NCBI RefSeq assembly: GCF_900114745.1 | Contig: NZ_FOUB01000005.1 | Coordinates: 62,001-126,000, forward strand | Length of the DNA: 64,000 nt | DNA from: Nitrosomonas communis | GTDB lineage: Bacteria > Pseudomonadota > Gammaproteobacteria > Burkholderiales > Nitrosomonadaceae | Direction: 5' to 3' | Shown: in pieces, positions 8,500 through 18,226 of the stretch | Layout: the number at the start of each line of letters is the position of its first letter | How positions within the stretch are numbered: position 1 is the stretch's first letter | Notes under the pieces: generated by a model | What the model was told of the DNA's origin: nothing | The model's input: only the letters and a program-made list of their open reading frames with translations | The model's database searches: none | Position numbers and translations under genes: made by a program

Positions 8500-9432
8500 T
8501 TACCACGCTTTCCGATTTTCTGCCGCTGCCATCAGTTTTTGGTAGGTAGCTAGACGCCGTGCATTAATTTTCCCCTCCTGGGCTGCCAGCAACAACGCAC
8601 AATTCGGTTCTGTCATGTGCCGGCAATTACTGAAGCGGCATTGCCCAAGATAGGGGCGGAATTCAACAAAACCTCCGGCCAGCTCACTGCTATCAATATG
8701 ATGCAAGCCAAATTCTTGCAAACCAGGCGAATCAATGACGGCACTTTTTAAATCAAGATGATAGAGGCGCGTATGCGTCGTGGTATGACGCCCGCTATCG
8801 AGTGCAGTGGAAATTTCCATCGTGGTGCGTTTTGCATCTGGAATTAATGCGTTGATGATGGTTGATTTCCCCATACCGGACTGGCCAGTTAGCACGCTGG
8901 TGTGACCCTGCAGATAAGGTCTAAGCGGTTCGATATTTTGGGCAGCACTGATAGTCAAGACAGGGTAGCCCAGGGAACCATAACACGACAACGTAGTCGC
9001 TGCTGCGCGGGCTTGTTCGAGCAAATCAGCTTTGTTTAGCACGATGAGCGCTTTGATACGCTGATTCTCAGCTGCGATTAGACAACGATCGATTAATTCT
9101 TCGCTGAAAGTAGGCACCACAGCGACTACGATGATAAGCTGAGTGACGTTGGCGGCAATCAGTTTCTGACGAAATGCATCACTGCGATAGAGCAGACTTG
9201 AGCGTGATAAAACAGTCTCTATCACGCCTTGGCCCGAGGTGGTAGGGAGGATTTTAACCTGATCCCCGCAGGCGATGCCGCCTTTCTTGCCGCGCATAAC
9301 GCACGATAACAATGTTCCATCACTTGTTTGGACGCCATATTGCCTGCCGTAGCTAGCAGTGACCTGGCCTGTCAGTGACTGAGTAAGTTTTGTCTTAGAA
9401 GGATATTTTGAGCTCAAATTTTGAACAGCCAA
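8500..9432 (-). CDS. rsgA: Small ribosomal subunit biogenesis GTPase RsgA
   Basis: A 310-residue circularly permuted GTPase: an N-terminal OB fold, then the G4 motif NKADLLEQ before G1 GQSGMGKST and G3 DSPGLQ. The C-terminal zinc-finger region is CRFSNCRHMTEPNC. RsgA matures the 30S subunit and its GTPase is stimulated by the ribosome. The start overlaps the end of the pterin dehydratase gene by 19 bases, so the two are cotranscribed and probably translationally coupled. Length and motifs are complete. Confidence 0.95.
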   Translation of the reverse strand: MAVQNLSSKYPSKTKLTQSLTGQVTASYGRQYGVQTSDGTLLSCVMRGKKGGIACGDQVKILPTTSGQGVIETVLSRSSLLYRSDAFRQKLIAANVTQLIIVVAVVPTFSEELIDRCLIAAENQRIKALIVLNKADLLEQARAAATTLSCYGSLGYPVLTISAAQNIEPLRPYLQGHTSVLTGQSGMGKSTIINALIPDAKRTTMEISTALDSGRHTTTHTRLYHLDLKSAVIDSPGLQEFGLHHIDSSELAGGFVEFRPYLGQCRFSNCRHMTEPNCALLLAAQEGKINARRLATYQKLMAAAENRKAW

Positions 9433-9752
9433 TCAATTTTGGCAGCGCAAATAAAATCATTTTCAGACAATCCATTGATAGCATGCGTCATATATTCGAC
9501 TTGACACTTGTTATAGCTTACTATCATGTCAGGGTGATGATTCTCACGATGGGAAAGCCATGCCACCGCATTCACGAATGCCATGGTGTGATAGTAGTTT
9601 TTGAATTCAAATGTCTTGCTGATTTTATTAGTCATCAGCGACCATCCTTCCAGCTGTTGCATTAATTTATTTGCTTCCTCTGCAGTAAGAGGAGGCACAC
9701 CCCCTTCGCAGGGTTTGCATTGCTTGTTCGTTAGATCACAGATATCAGCCAT
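9414..9752 (-). CDS. phhB: 4a-hydroxytetrahydrobiopterin dehydratase (PCD/DCoH)
   Basis: A 112-residue protein with the PCD fold. TFEFKNYYHTMAFVNAVAWLSHRENHHPDMIVSYNKCQVEYMTH holds the pterin-site histidines (SHRENHHPD). It dehydrates 4a-hydroxytetrahydropterins, the step that recycles the cofactor of aromatic amino acid hydroxylases; no such hydroxylase is nearby. An N-terminal CDLTNKQCKPCEGG precedes the domain, which is common in this family. It lies between the M48 protease gene (8 bases upstream) and rsgA (19-base overlap), so all three form one minus-strand operon. Confidence 0.92.
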   Translation of the reverse strand: MADICDLTNKQCKPCEGGVPPLTAEEANKLMQQLEGWSLMTNKISKTFEFKNYYHTMAFVNAVAWLSHRENHHPDMIVSYNKCQVEYMTHAINGLSENDFICAAKIDWLFKI

Positions 9753-9760
9753 AAATACCT

Positions 9761-11023
9761 CTATGCGGAAATGAGTTTCTTGAGATGGGCAACACGAATC
9801 GCAGCTGGAGGATGGGAGTCATAAAAAGCGGAATGGATTGGATCAGGCGTGAGCGTTGCTGCATTATCTTGATAAAGCTTCACTAACGCATGAATCAAAT
9901 CAGCGGCGGAAGCGTTTTGTGCCGCATATTCATCTGCTTCGAATTCATGTTTGCGAGAATATAAGCTAGACAGTGGATGCAGTAAAAAGGTAAAGACTGG
10001 CATCACCAGAAAAAATAGTAGCAGCGCCATTGCGTTGGAAGGAACGGATGGGACAGTCACGCCTAATCCTTGATAGAACCAGTTCTGCTGCATCAAATAA
10101 CCTAATAGCCACAAAAAGGCCAGACTGACGATGAATGACCAGACGATACGTTTGATGACGTGATGGCGTTTGAAATGGCCAAGCTCGTGAGCGAGGATAG
10201 CTTCTATTTCCGATGCTTTCAGACGTGACAACAACGTATCGAAAAATACAATTCGTTTAGTTTTGCCAAAGCCGGTAAAATAGGCATTGCCATGACTGCT
10301 GCGGCGTGACCCGTCCATGACGAATAAGCCACTTGATTCAAAACCGCACTTATGCAAAAGCTGTTCGATTCTCGCTCTGAGGGAAGTGTCTTCTAATGGC
10401 GAGAATTTGTTAAACAACGGCGCGATCCAGGTCGGATAAATGGCCAGGAGGAAGAGATTGAAAGCGACCCATGCCAGCCAGGCATAAAGCCACCAGCTAT
10501 TACCCATTTTCTCCATCAGCCATAACATGACGAATAACAAGGGTACCCCAAGCAGAAAGCCTAATGTATATTGCTTGATCAGATCAGAAAAAAACATGAT
10601 CGGTGTCATCTTGTTGAAGCCAAATTGCTGTTCAATGACAAAAGTTCGGTAATAACTGAATGGAATTTCTATCACACTTAACAGTAAAACCGTGCTGATA
10701 ATGAGCGCCATGCCATGGAGGATCGGATCAGTAAACCAGTTCGCCCAGAAGCTTGCGAGGGTATTGAGTCCGCCTCCCAGCGTGAGCATTAATAGTAGAA
10801 GAACATGGATAAAGGTACTGGGAAAATCCAGGCGGGTTCTAGCGCAAGTATAATCAGCAGCTTTTTGATGAGCAGCAAGATCAATTTGTGAGGCAAAATC
10901 TTGCGGAACCTGGTTGCGATAGGCGCGAATATGACGGATATGGCGGATCGCTAACCATAGTTGGGTAACAGTAGTTAGTAATAATGCGGTAATAAATACA
11001 GCAGTAAAAGTTGGCATAGTCAA
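9761..11023 (-). CDS. M48 (Ste24-type) membrane zinc endopeptidase
   Basis: A 420-residue integral membrane protease with about six or seven hydrophobic segments. The zinc motif is HELGH at about residue 278 (IEAILAHELGHFKRHH), and the third ligand lies in HEFEADEYA near residue 362. It matches the CAAX prenyl protease 1/Ste24 branch of M48 rather than HtpX, which is shorter. In bacteria these proteases are thought to act in membrane protein quality control; prenyl processing is not expected. It is the first gene of the operon with phhB and rsgA. Confidence 0.92.
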   Translation of the reverse strand: MTMPTFTAVFITALLLTTVTQLWLAIRHIRHIRAYRNQVPQDFASQIDLAAHQKAADYTCARTRLDFPSTFIHVLLLLMLTLGGGLNTLASFWANWFTDPILHGMALIISTVLLLSVIEIPFSYYRTFVIEQQFGFNKMTPIMFFSDLIKQYTLGFLLGVPLLFVMLWLMEKMGNSWWLYAWLAWVAFNLFLLAIYPTWIAPLFNKFSPLEDTSLRARIEQLLHKCGFESSGLFVMDGSRRSSHGNAYFTGFGKTKRIVFFDTLLSRLKASEIEAILAHELGHFKRHHVIKRIVWSFIVSLAFLWLLGYLMQQNWFYQGLGVTVPSVPSNAMALLLFFLVMPVFTFLLHPLSSLYSRKHEFEADEYAAQNASAADLIHALVKLYQDNAATLTPDPIHSAFYDSHPPAAIRVAHLKKLISA

Positions 11024-11065
11024 AATAATATAGAAAATATAATGGATTAACTCTCAAACCTTGTG

Positions 11066-11113
11066 AAAACGAGCACAGCGAGTTTCGCTAAAACGAGCAC
11101 AGCAAGTTTTACT
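11066..11113 (+). repeat. Two tandem 24-bp repeats plus a partial third
   Basis: Two consecutive 24-base units begin AAAACGAGCACAGC and differ at 4 positions. A degenerate third unit (AAAACACGAACC) follows. They lie in the 265-base gap between the divergent M48 protease and orn genes, so they could be a binding-site cluster or simple tandem duplication. The rest of the gap shows nothing else. Confidence 0.7.
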
Positions 11114-11288
11114 AAAACACGAACCAAACAAGTGGACAAAATGAAAGAAAAGTCACAATAAAAATCGCAATTATTGGAACACAAGCCGTGCCGGTTTGTT
11201 CACAAGTATTTCTCCTTCACTAAGCATTAAGTGACGGATGGTTTTCAATATGACAAAATCAATCTCTTAAAATTCAAGAAAACGCATT

Positions 11289-11834
11289 ATGGCACAAGAT
11301 AGCAATAACCTCATCTGGATAGATATGGAAATGACAGGTCTGAATCCTGATCGCGATCGTATTATTGAGATCGCTCTGGTCGTGACCGATTCACAATTAA
11401 ATGTGGTAGCAGAAGCCCCGGTATTAGTCGTGTCACAACCGGTCGCTATACTGGACGGTATGGATAAATGGAATCAATCGACTCATGCTAAATCTGGACT
11501 GATTGATAAAGTTAAAGCTTCCAAGATGACAGAAATGCAAGCTGAGGCGACTATGCTCGCTTTTTTGCAAAATCATGTTCCGCCTGCAACCTCACCAATG
11601 TGTGGGAATTCGATTTGCCAGGATCGACGCTTCCTTGCTCGCACTATGACGCAATTGGAAGCATATTTCCATTACCGTAATCTGGATGTCAGCACAATTA
11701 AAGAGTTGGCGAAACGCTGGAAACCTGAAATCATGGCTGGGTTGAATAAAGAAAGTAAGCACGAAGCGCTAGCAGATATTTACGATTCAATCAAAGAATT
11801 AAAATATTATCGTGAGCATTTTATCGGCGCTTGA
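11289..11834 (+). CDS. orn: Oligoribonuclease
   Basis: A 181-residue DEDDh 3'-5' exonuclease. Exo I is [11 protein letters not shown], Exo II is [13 protein letters not shown], and Exo III is [13 protein letters not shown] with the catalytic His. It degrades 2-5-nucleotide RNA fragments and pGpG, completing mRNA turnover and cyclic-di-GMP breakdown. Length matches the E. coli enzyme. glgP begins 37 bases downstream on the same strand. Confidence 0.97.
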   Translation: MAQDSNNLIWIDMEMTGLNPDRDRIIEIALVVTDSQLNVVAEAPVLVVSQPVAILDGMDKWNQSTHAKSGLIDKVKASKMTEMQAEATMLAFLQNHVPPATSPMCGNSICQDRRFLARTMTQLEAYFHYRNLDVSTIKELAKRWKPEIMAGLNKESKHEALADIYDSIKELKYYREHFIGA

Positions 11835-11870
11835 CAGTCTTAGCATTTATCTCGGCAAGGAGAGCAATCA

Positions 11871-14426
11871 ATGATTACTAAAACAACCTTTACTGTCACT
11901 GTTAATCCCAAAATACCCGCTCGGCTATCCCGCATGGAAGAATTGGCCAATAATCTTAGATATAGCTGGGATCGTGAAACACGTAGTTTGTTTTCTCGCA
12001 TTGATCCCCGCTTATGGGGAGCAGCCGGGCATAATCCTAAGGCTTTTCTCAGGCGAGTCGATGAGTCGTTACTGCACAAGGCTGCATCTGAACGAACATT
12101 TCTGTCCAGTTATAACAGTGTGCTGTCATCCTATGATGCGTATCATGCAGAGTCCTTGCAGTATGACCATATCGAAGGCTTCAGTCCACCTGACCGGATT
12201 GCTTATTTTTGCTTTGAATTTGGTTTTCATGAAAGCCTTCCAGTTTATTCTGGCGGGCTCGGTATTCTGGCTGGAGACCACTGCAAGGCAGCAAGTGATT
12301 TGCGTTTACCCTTTGTGGCAGTCGGACTGCTGTACCGCCAAGGCTATTTCTTCCAAACGATCGATGCCCAAGGTAATCAGCACGCACTTTATACTGATTC
12401 AGATTTTGAAGTTCTGCCGGTGAAGCCAGCTTTGCATGATGATGGCTCAGAAGTCCATGTGCAAATAGCCTTGCCGGGACGTAAAGTAATGGTAAAAGTG
12501 TGGCGGGCCATCATAGGTCACGTCAACTTATATTTGCTGGATACGGATTTACCGGAGAATCCCGAACATGACCGCTTGATTACCCATCAGCTTTATGGCG
12601 GAGATAAAAAGATGCGGATCGAACAGGAAATCCTTTTAGGAATTGGTGGAGTCCGTGCGTTACAGAAAATGGGGATTAAACCTACCGTATGGCATACTAA
12701 TGAAGGACATGCAGCCTTTATGATGCTGGAACGGGCACGCAATCTGGTGCAGCAGGGACTGGATTTTGCCAGTGCTATGGAAGCAGTAGCAGTCAATACG
12801 GTCTTTACCACCCATACCGCTGTACCCGCAGGACATGATTACTTTTCCCGGGCGATCATGCATGACTATTTTGCTGAGTTTTGTCATGACTTGAAGATTT
12901 CCTGGGAAGAATTTATGGCATTGGGACATATGTCTGGTAGTGATGACTTCAACATGACCACGTTAGCTGTCCATATGTCACGCACGCATAATGGGGTGAG
13001 CAAGATCCATGGTGATGTCTCCGCTCGTATCTGCCGTGATCTCTGGCCCCAAATTGAGCCAGAGGAGAATCCGCTCTCCTATATCACCAATGGTGTGCAT
13101 GTACCGACTTTTTTAGCGCAGGAGTGGTCGAATCTATTTGACCGATATCTTGGCTACGAATGGCGCGATAAAATGCGTGACATTGAATTCTGGTCACGTA
13201 TTGATATGATTCCTGATCATCTGTTCTGGAGTGCACGGCAGACGTTAAAATCCCAAATGTTCTACGGTATTCGTGCCCGCCTGACCGAGCAGAATAGACG
13301 CAATCGCGGCTCGGAGGCACATCTTGACCGACTTCTAAAACTGGTGGATCCAATCAATCCGAGTGTACTGGTATTGGGTTTTGCGCGTCGCTTTGCGACC
13401 TATAAACGTGCAACGCTGTTATTCGAGAATCTCGACTGGTTGAGAAAAATCCTGCTTGATCCAGAGCGACCGGTATTACTTATTTTTGCAGGCAAGGCAC
13501 ATCCAGCGGATATTCCTGGCCAGGATTTGATTCGAAGAGTTAGCCAAGTAGCACGGCTGCCGGAATTTGAAGGGCGGATATTACTGGTTGAAGGCTATGA
13601 TATGCGTCTTGCCAGAAGATTGGTAGCTGGCGTGGATGTTTGGATCAATAACCCTATTTACCCGCTTGAAGCAAGCGGCACTTCCGGTATGAAAGCAGGG
13701 ATGAATGGCACACTCAATTTGAGTGTGCTCGATGGCTGGTGGGAAGAAGGCTTTGACGGAAAAAATGGCTGGGCCGTCAAACCAGCTTCGGATGATACTG
13801 ATGCTGGTGTACGTGATAAAGATGAGAGTCAAGCATTTTACGAAATTCTGCAGGATCAGGTCATTCCGATGTATTACCGTCGAGGCAAATTCGGCTATTC
13901 TGCAGAATGGGTTAAAATGGCCAAATACTCAATAGCTTCTTTGCTGCCGCGCTACAATGCAACGCGCATGGTGAATGAATATATCAAAAAGTTTTATACC
14001 CGCGCTCATGCACAAGGCGCGCATTATACTCAAGATAATTTTGCGAATGCCAAAAAGGTTGCTGCCTGGAAGGCGAAAGTAAGTGCAGCTTGGGGAGGTG
14101 TTTCGCTACGGCGGCAGGATACGCCGTGTAAGCGGATTGATTTCAGCAATGCCCTACATTTCAAAGTGGCGGCTCAATTAAATGGCTTGCAACCTGACGA
14201 TGTGGTGGTGGAACTGCTCATTTGCCAAGAGAATAAGAAAGTGAGGTTAAACCACTACCAGCATGTTCGTTTTAAGTTTGTAGGAATAAACGAAATGCAG
14301 GAACACTTGTTTGAGCTGAATTATGTGCCTGAGTTATGTGGCAAGAAGGAATATTATTTACGCATGTATCCCTATCATCCGCTGCTGACTCATCCGCTGG
14401 AGATGGGTATGATGGTATGGGTATAA
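11871..14426 (+). CDS. glgP: Alpha-glucan phosphorylase (GT35, DUF3417-containing branch)
   Basis: An 851-residue glucan phosphorylase of the branch with an N-terminal DUF3417 domain (VNPKIPARLSRMEELANNLRYSWD), unlike the E. coli GlgP branch. ASGTSGMKAGMNGTLNLSVLDGWWEE contains the lysine that forms the PLP Schiff base. It releases glucose-1-phosphate from alpha-1,4-glucan. A good AAGGAG ribosome-binding site (11859-11864) precedes the ATG. With glgA 3.4 kb upstream it indicates glycogen storage and mobilisation. Confidence 0.94.
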   Translation: MITKTTFTVTVNPKIPARLSRMEELANNLRYSWDRETRSLFSRIDPRLWGAAGHNPKAFLRRVDESLLHKAASERTFLSSYNSVLSSYDAYHAESLQYDHIEGFSPPDRIAYFCFEFGFHESLPVYSGGLGILAGDHCKAASDLRLPFVAVGLLYRQGYFFQTIDAQGNQHALYTDSDFEVLPVKPALHDDGSEVHVQIALPGRKVMVKVWRAIIGHVNLYLLDTDLPENPEHDRLITHQLYGGDKKMRIEQEILLGIGGVRALQKMGIKPTVWHTNEGHAAFMMLERARNLVQQGLDFASAMEAVAVNTVFTTHTAVPAGHDYFSRAIMHDYFAEFCHDLKISWEEFMALGHMSGSDDFNMTTLAVHMSRTHNGVSKIHGDVSARICRDLWPQIEPEENPLSYITNGVHVPTFLAQEWSNLFDRYLGYEWRDKMRDIEFWSRIDMIPDHLFWSARQTLKSQMFYGIRARLTEQNRRNRGSEAHLDRLLKLVDPINPSVLVLGFARRFATYKRATLLFENLDWLRKILLDPERPVLLIFAGKAHPADIPGQDLIRRVSQVARLPEFEGRILLVEGYDMRLARRLVAGVDVWINNPIYPLEASGTSGMKAGMNGTLNLSVLDGWWEEGFDGKNGWAVKPASDDTDAGVRDKDESQAFYEILQDQVIPMYYRRGKFGYSAEWVKMAKYSIASLLPRYNATRMVNEYIKKFYTRAHAQGAHYTQDNFANAKKVAAWKAKVSAAWGGVSLRRQDTPCKRIDFSNALHFKVAAQLNGLQPDDVVVELLICQENKKVRLNHYQHVRFKFVGINEMQEHLFELNYVPELCGKKEYYLRMYPYHPLLTHPLEMGMMVWV

Positions 14427-14552
14427 AAATTTTGCGCGAAGCGTTATTTCGCAAAATGTACTGCTGAAAAGTTGCGTAGGTTCAAATTCGAAGTGCAATT
14501 TTTGATGACTGTTTGGTCTAACTTATCGGCACTCCGAGGAATAGCCCACACA

Positions 14553-14632
14553 TGACGCAAAGACTAGCCGCAGTAGTATAAATAATACGGCAAGGTGAAG
14601 CTGACAAAGTCAATTTTGATTTAGGAATGGAA
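14553..14632 (-). repeat. Copy A of the ~100-bp interspersed element (left end lost)
   Basis: It carries the conserved core TATAAATAATACGGCAAGG, then AAGTC and the right terminal repeat TTTTGATTT.GGAATGGAAT. The left terminal repeat is not recognisable, so this is a truncated or diverged member. It lies between the convergent glgP and CDF genes. The rest of the 277-base gap shows nothing else I can support. Confidence 0.8.
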
Positions 14633-14703
14633 TAAGTTTGCTAGGCAGGCAATGATCGCACGGAGATAATAAGCCCGGTGATTTCTTGGTTATGTGCACA
14701 TGC

Positions 14704-15594
14704 TCAGCAGCTTGGGGAACGTACGACACTTGCAGGGGTTTCAGGTTGCAACGTTACGTGATCTATGCCGTATTGCTCCAATAGCATATGACGCAAATCG
14801 TCCAGAATATTGTCCCATTGATTGAGATCAAGCAGCACCACGTGGGCTGATAATGCGAATCGCTGTGATGACAATGACCAGATATGCAGATCATGTACCG
14901 ACAACACTCCTGGCCGGGCTGCCATTTCAGTGCCAATGGCCGTTAGCGACAACCCCAGGGGAACACCTTCCATCAGGCCATGCAGCACTTCACGCAACAG
15001 ACGCAAAGTGGAGTACAGGATAAACGCTACAATGAGCAGTGATAGCAGCGGGTCGATTAAAGTCCAACCGGTGAAGATGATTACCAGCCCAGACAATATG
15101 GCGACGATAGAGGCTAGCAGGTCGCTCAAAACGTGTAACGCAGCGGCACGTTGATTTAGGTCAGTTTCACTATGCCCTAGTAGATACAGTACGAGCACAT
15201 TGAGTGCCAAGCCAATAAACGCCACGGTAGACACGATCTCTCCTTGCACGGGCAGTGGTTGTTGCAGCCGTTCAATGGCATTGATGATAACAATACTCGC
15301 CATTACCAGTATTAACAGACCATTGATTAAAGCTGCAAGGAACTCTGCACGGCCTAACCCATAAGAATGGCGTGGCGTCGGGCGACGTTGCGCCAACCAG
15401 GCTCCAAGTGCGGCGATCAGCAGAGCACTGGTGTCGGTCAACATATGCCCGGCATCGCTTAGTAATGCCAGCGAATTCGCCCACCATCCCACGCTGGCTT
15501 CTATCGCTGCGTAGATGAGCGTAATGCTCGCAGCGAAATATAGACCATTCTGGCTATTGTGAAGATGAGGTTGCTGATGGTTTGGATGTTTCAT
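14704..15594 (-). CDS. Cation diffusion facilitator (Zn/Co/Cd efflux, CzcD-type)
   Basis: A 296-residue CDF transporter with six predicted membrane segments and a His-rich N-terminus (HPNHQQPHLHNS). Metal-site residues are visible: LLSDAGHMLTD in TM2 and HVLSDLLAS in TM5. A cytoplasmic C-terminal domain starts near GVLSVHDLHIWSL. It is a proton antiporter exporting divalent metals, most likely Zn(II) given the HxxxD arrangement. No metal-responsive regulator is adjacent. An element copy lies immediately upstream of its start. Confidence 0.93.
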   Translation of the reverse strand: MKHPNHQQPHLHNSQNGLYFAASITLIYAAIEASVGWWANSLALLSDAGHMLTDTSALLIAALGAWLAQRRPTPRHSYGLGRAEFLAALINGLLILVMASIVIINAIERLQQPLPVQGEIVSTVAFIGLALNVLVLYLLGHSETDLNQRAAALHVLSDLLASIVAILSGLVIIFTGWTLIDPLLSLLIVAFILYSTLRLLREVLHGLMEGVPLGLSLTAIGTEMAARPGVLSVHDLHIWSLSSQRFALSAHVVLLDLNQWDNILDDLRHMLLEQYGIDHVTLQPETPASVVRSPSC

Positions 15595-15730
15595 GCCATT
15601 TCGCTATGCCGCAGGAGATCATGCCACTTAGCATCTGGTACGCCCACGTGGGGAAAGGGAAATTTCGCGGTGATTTTCATATACCAGCCTATTAACATTC
15701 TCCTTGCTTGGTTATTCTTAAGGGATGTTT

Positions 15731-15833
15731 TTTCCATTTTTAAATCAAAATTGACGCGAAGGCGAGCCGCAGACAGTATAAATAATACGGCAAGGTGAAG
15801 CCGATAAAGTCATTTTTGATTTGCAAATGGAAT
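15731..15833 (-). repeat. Copy B of the ~100-bp interspersed element
   Basis: A near full-length copy. The left end TTCCATTTTTAAATCAAAA and right end TTTTTGATTTGCAAATGGAA are inverted repeats, and the shared core TATAAATAATACGGCAAGG lies between them. It sits in the 301-base gap between the CDF start and the panC stop, upstream of the CDF gene, and could affect its expression. Nothing else is seen in the gap. Confidence 0.9.
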
Positions 15834-15895
15834 TATTTCTGTTTTCCGTCTACTTGCACTTCGTCCCGCTTGATGACTTGCTTAGAGTTTCCCCG

Positions 15896-16732
15896 CTATG
15901 AAGTAAGCGCAATCTCCAGATTATCGATTAAGCGGGTCTGGCCCAGCCAGGCTGCGCCGAGGATGACCAGATCAGTGTCGTTGTTATTGGCTGGTAGGAG
16001 CGTTTTACGCTGTTGCAAGGCAATATAGTCGACCTTCCATCCCTGCTTGGCGAGCTCACATGTTGCCCATTCTTCTAATAGCCGGAGATTATGATCGTCT
16101 TGTTCTATTTTTTGTTTCACATGAAACAGGGTGCGAAACAAATAACTAGCCTGCTGTCTTTCTGACTCGCTCAGGTAGCTGTTGCGTGAACTTAACGCAA
16201 GACCATCTTGCGAGCGTACTGTCTCACCAGCCATGATCTTGATGGGCAGATTCAATTGCTGCACCATTTTTTGTATCAGATACAGTTGCTGATAATCTTT
16301 TTTGCCAAAAACGGCCAACTGTGGCTGGATGATATTAAATAATTTCAGCACAACAATTGCTACACCTTGGAAAAAACCAGGGCGGAATTGTCCTTCCAGC
16401 GTATCAGCTATAGCCGGGAGCAGTAGCTGAAATTCCTGAGGAGCTGGATAAAGCGTTTTTTCGTCAGGTAAAAATACAATCTCCACTCCAAGCTTTTCCA
16501 AAAGATGGCAATCAGTTGTTTGCGTGCGTGGATATCGATCGAAATCTTCGTGTGGGGCAAATTGTAGCCGATTGACGAAAATACTAACGACGGTACAGCC
16601 TGCATGCTGCTGTGCTAGTTGAACCAATGACAAATGACCCTGATGCAAATTGCCCATGGTTGGTACCAACGCTATGGACGATTCACGTTTAAGGCGAGTT
16701 CGCAACGATGCAATATTAGTAATGATTTCCAC
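15896..16732 (-). CDS. panC: Pantothenate synthetase PanC
   Basis: A 278-residue enzyme. [14 protein letters not shown] carries the HxGH-type nucleotidyl-transferase motif, FGKKDYQQL and SSRNSYLSE follow, all typical. It joins pantoate and beta-alanine using ATP to make pantothenate. It is last in the operon pcnB-folK-dnk-panB-panC. panD, which would supply beta-alanine, is not in this window. Confidence 0.97.
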   Translation of the reverse strand: MEIITNIASLRTRLKRESSIALVPTMGNLHQGHLSLVQLAQQHAGCTVVSIFVNRLQFAPHEDFDRYPRTQTTDCHLLEKLGVEIVFLPDEKTLYPAPQEFQLLLPAIADTLEGQFRPGFFQGVAIVVLKLFNIIQPQLAVFGKKDYQQLYLIQKMVQQLNLPIKIMAGETVRSQDGLALSSRNSYLSESERQQASYLFRTLFHVKQKIEQDDHNLRLLEEWATCELAKQGWKVDYIALQQRKTLLPANNNDTDLVILGAAWLGQTRLIDNLEIALTS

Positions 16733-16759
16733 GACCAGCGCTTTAGGAGAAATGAATGG

Positions 16760-17551
16760 TTAGAAAGTATGCTCTGCTGCCGGGAATTTTTCTGTCTTGA
16801 CTTCTTGCACATAATGTTCGATCGCTGCCTGGATACTGTCAGTGCCTACCATGAAATTTTTGGCAAACCGGGGTTTGTTACCTGGATAAATTCCCAGCAT
16901 GTCATGCAATACGAGTACCTGAGCAGAGCAGTCTACCCCCGCGCCGATACCAACAGTGGGAATAGACAGCTCCCGGCTAATTCTAGCAGCTAAAGTCGCT
17001 GGAATCGTTTCCATAAGCAACATGCCTACCCCTGCTTCCTGCAGTAGCATAGCGTCATTCAGAAGTTGTTCAGCTTCATTCGTTGTTCGTCCCTGAACTT
17101 TGTAGCCGCCCAACTGATGAACCGATTGTGGCATCAAGCCGATATGAGCACATACAGGGATGCCGCGCTGGGTAAGAAAGTCGATGGTGTCAGTCATAAT
17201 TTGACCGCCTTCAATCTTGACCATCTGTGCGCCTGCGGCCATGAGTCTGGCTGCATTCATGAAAGTTTCTTCAGGTGATACCTGGGAAGTACCAAAAGGC
17301 ATGTCAACCATGATGAATGCTTTGTTTGATCCGCGCACCACGCACTGAGTATGATAAATCATATCATCCATCGTGACGGGTAATGTGGTGCTATGGCCTT
17401 GCATGACATTTCCTAATGAATCGCCTACCAAAAGAATATCGACGCCAGCATTTTCCAATAGGGCGGCAAAGGTCGCATCATAGCAAGTAAGTGCAGCGAT
17501 CTTGTTACCTGCTGCGTGCATTTTTTGTAGGGTATCTCGAGTTATTCTCAT
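16760..17551 (-). CDS. panB: 3-methyl-2-oxobutanoate hydroxymethyltransferase PanB
   Basis: A 263-residue TIM-barrel enzyme. [22 protein letters not shown] contains the Mg-binding Asp, VKIEGG is another conserved strand and VPTVGIGAG is near the C-terminus. It uses methylenetetrahydrofolate to make ketopantoate, the first pantothenate step. It is 27 bases upstream of panC, and the adjacent folK supplies the folate branch. Confidence 0.97.
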   Translation of the reverse strand: MRITRDTLQKMHAAGNKIAALTCYDATFAALLENAGVDILLVGDSLGNVMQGHSTTLPVTMDDMIYHTQCVVRGSNKAFIMVDMPFGTSQVSPEETFMNAARLMAAGAQMVKIEGGQIMTDTIDFLTQRGIPVCAHIGLMPQSVHQLGGYKVQGRTTNEAEQLLNDAMLLQEAGVGMLLMETIPATLAARISRELSIPTVGIGAGVDCSAQVLVLHDMLGIYPGNKPRFAKNFMVGTDSIQAAIEHYVQEVKTEKFPAAEHTF

Positions 17552-17572
17552 GACGATTTAGTCCATAATGAC

Positions 17573-18226
17573 TTACAGATATTCTCTAAGGCCACAGTTG
17601 AAATATTCCCGCGCACCTCTCATCTGGCTGATACGCTGGAGTAACAAGTTGAAATCAGCCGTGTTGTTAGCAAAATTAAGATTCTCGCTGTTGACGATGA
17701 TGACCGGCGTTTTTTCATATTGATGAAAAAACTGTGTGTAGCTACTGGATAACTTATATAGATATTCTTCGGATATGTTTTTCTCATAAGTACTGCCACG
17801 ACGCTTGATGCGCTCTAACAGCTTTTCTGGTGAAGCCTGAAGATAAATGACGAGATCAGGAGAAGGCGCTTGGGGCTGTATTTGAGAATAAATTTTCTGA
17901 TAGAGATCATATTCAGATTTGTTCAGTGTCATACGAGCAAATAATTGATCTTTATCCAATAAAAAATCACTGATCATTGGTTTTGAAAGAACGTCCGCCT
18001 GCGTCACGTATCGGAATTGATCGATACGTTGCAGAAAAAAGAATAGCTGCGTAGGTAATGCGTAGCGTAAGCGGTCGCTATAAAATTTTTCAAGGAAAGG
18101 GTTCTCTTCCGGGCGTTCCAGCATTAAAGCACATTCCAGACGGTCAGCCATATTCTGGGCAAGACTGGTCTTGCCAGCGCCAATTGGGCCTTCGATAGCA
18201 ATGTAGTGATATTTTTCAAGTATCAT
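17573..18226 (-). CDS. Deoxynucleoside kinase (dGK/dCK-like)
   Basis: A 217-residue P-loop kinase: GPIGAGKTSLA at the N-terminus, LERPEENPFLEKFY in the substrate region, and the lid segment RIKRRGSTYEKNI. This is the deoxynucleoside kinase family often found between folK and panB in betaproteobacteria. It phosphorylates deoxyribonucleosides; the preferred base cannot be read from the sequence. Its ATG overlaps the folK TGA (ATGA). Confidence 0.85.
   Translation of the reverse strand: MILEKYHYIAIEGPIGAGKTSLAQNMADRLECALMLERPEENPFLEKFYSDRLRYALPTQLFFFLQRIDQFRYVTQADVLSKPMISDFLLDKDQLFARMTLNKSEYDLYQKIYSQIQPQAPSPDLVIYLQASPEKLLERIKRRGSTYEKNISEEYLYKLSSSYTQFFHQYEKTPVIIVNSENLNFANNTADFNLLLQRISQMRGAREYFNCGLREYL

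Noticed and set aside
15896..17551. Possible link of panC/panB to beta-alanine supply for the NRPS
   Set aside because: These genes consume beta-alanine or make pantoate, lie 21 kb away in a conserved housekeeping operon, and panD is absent. No evidence of a link.
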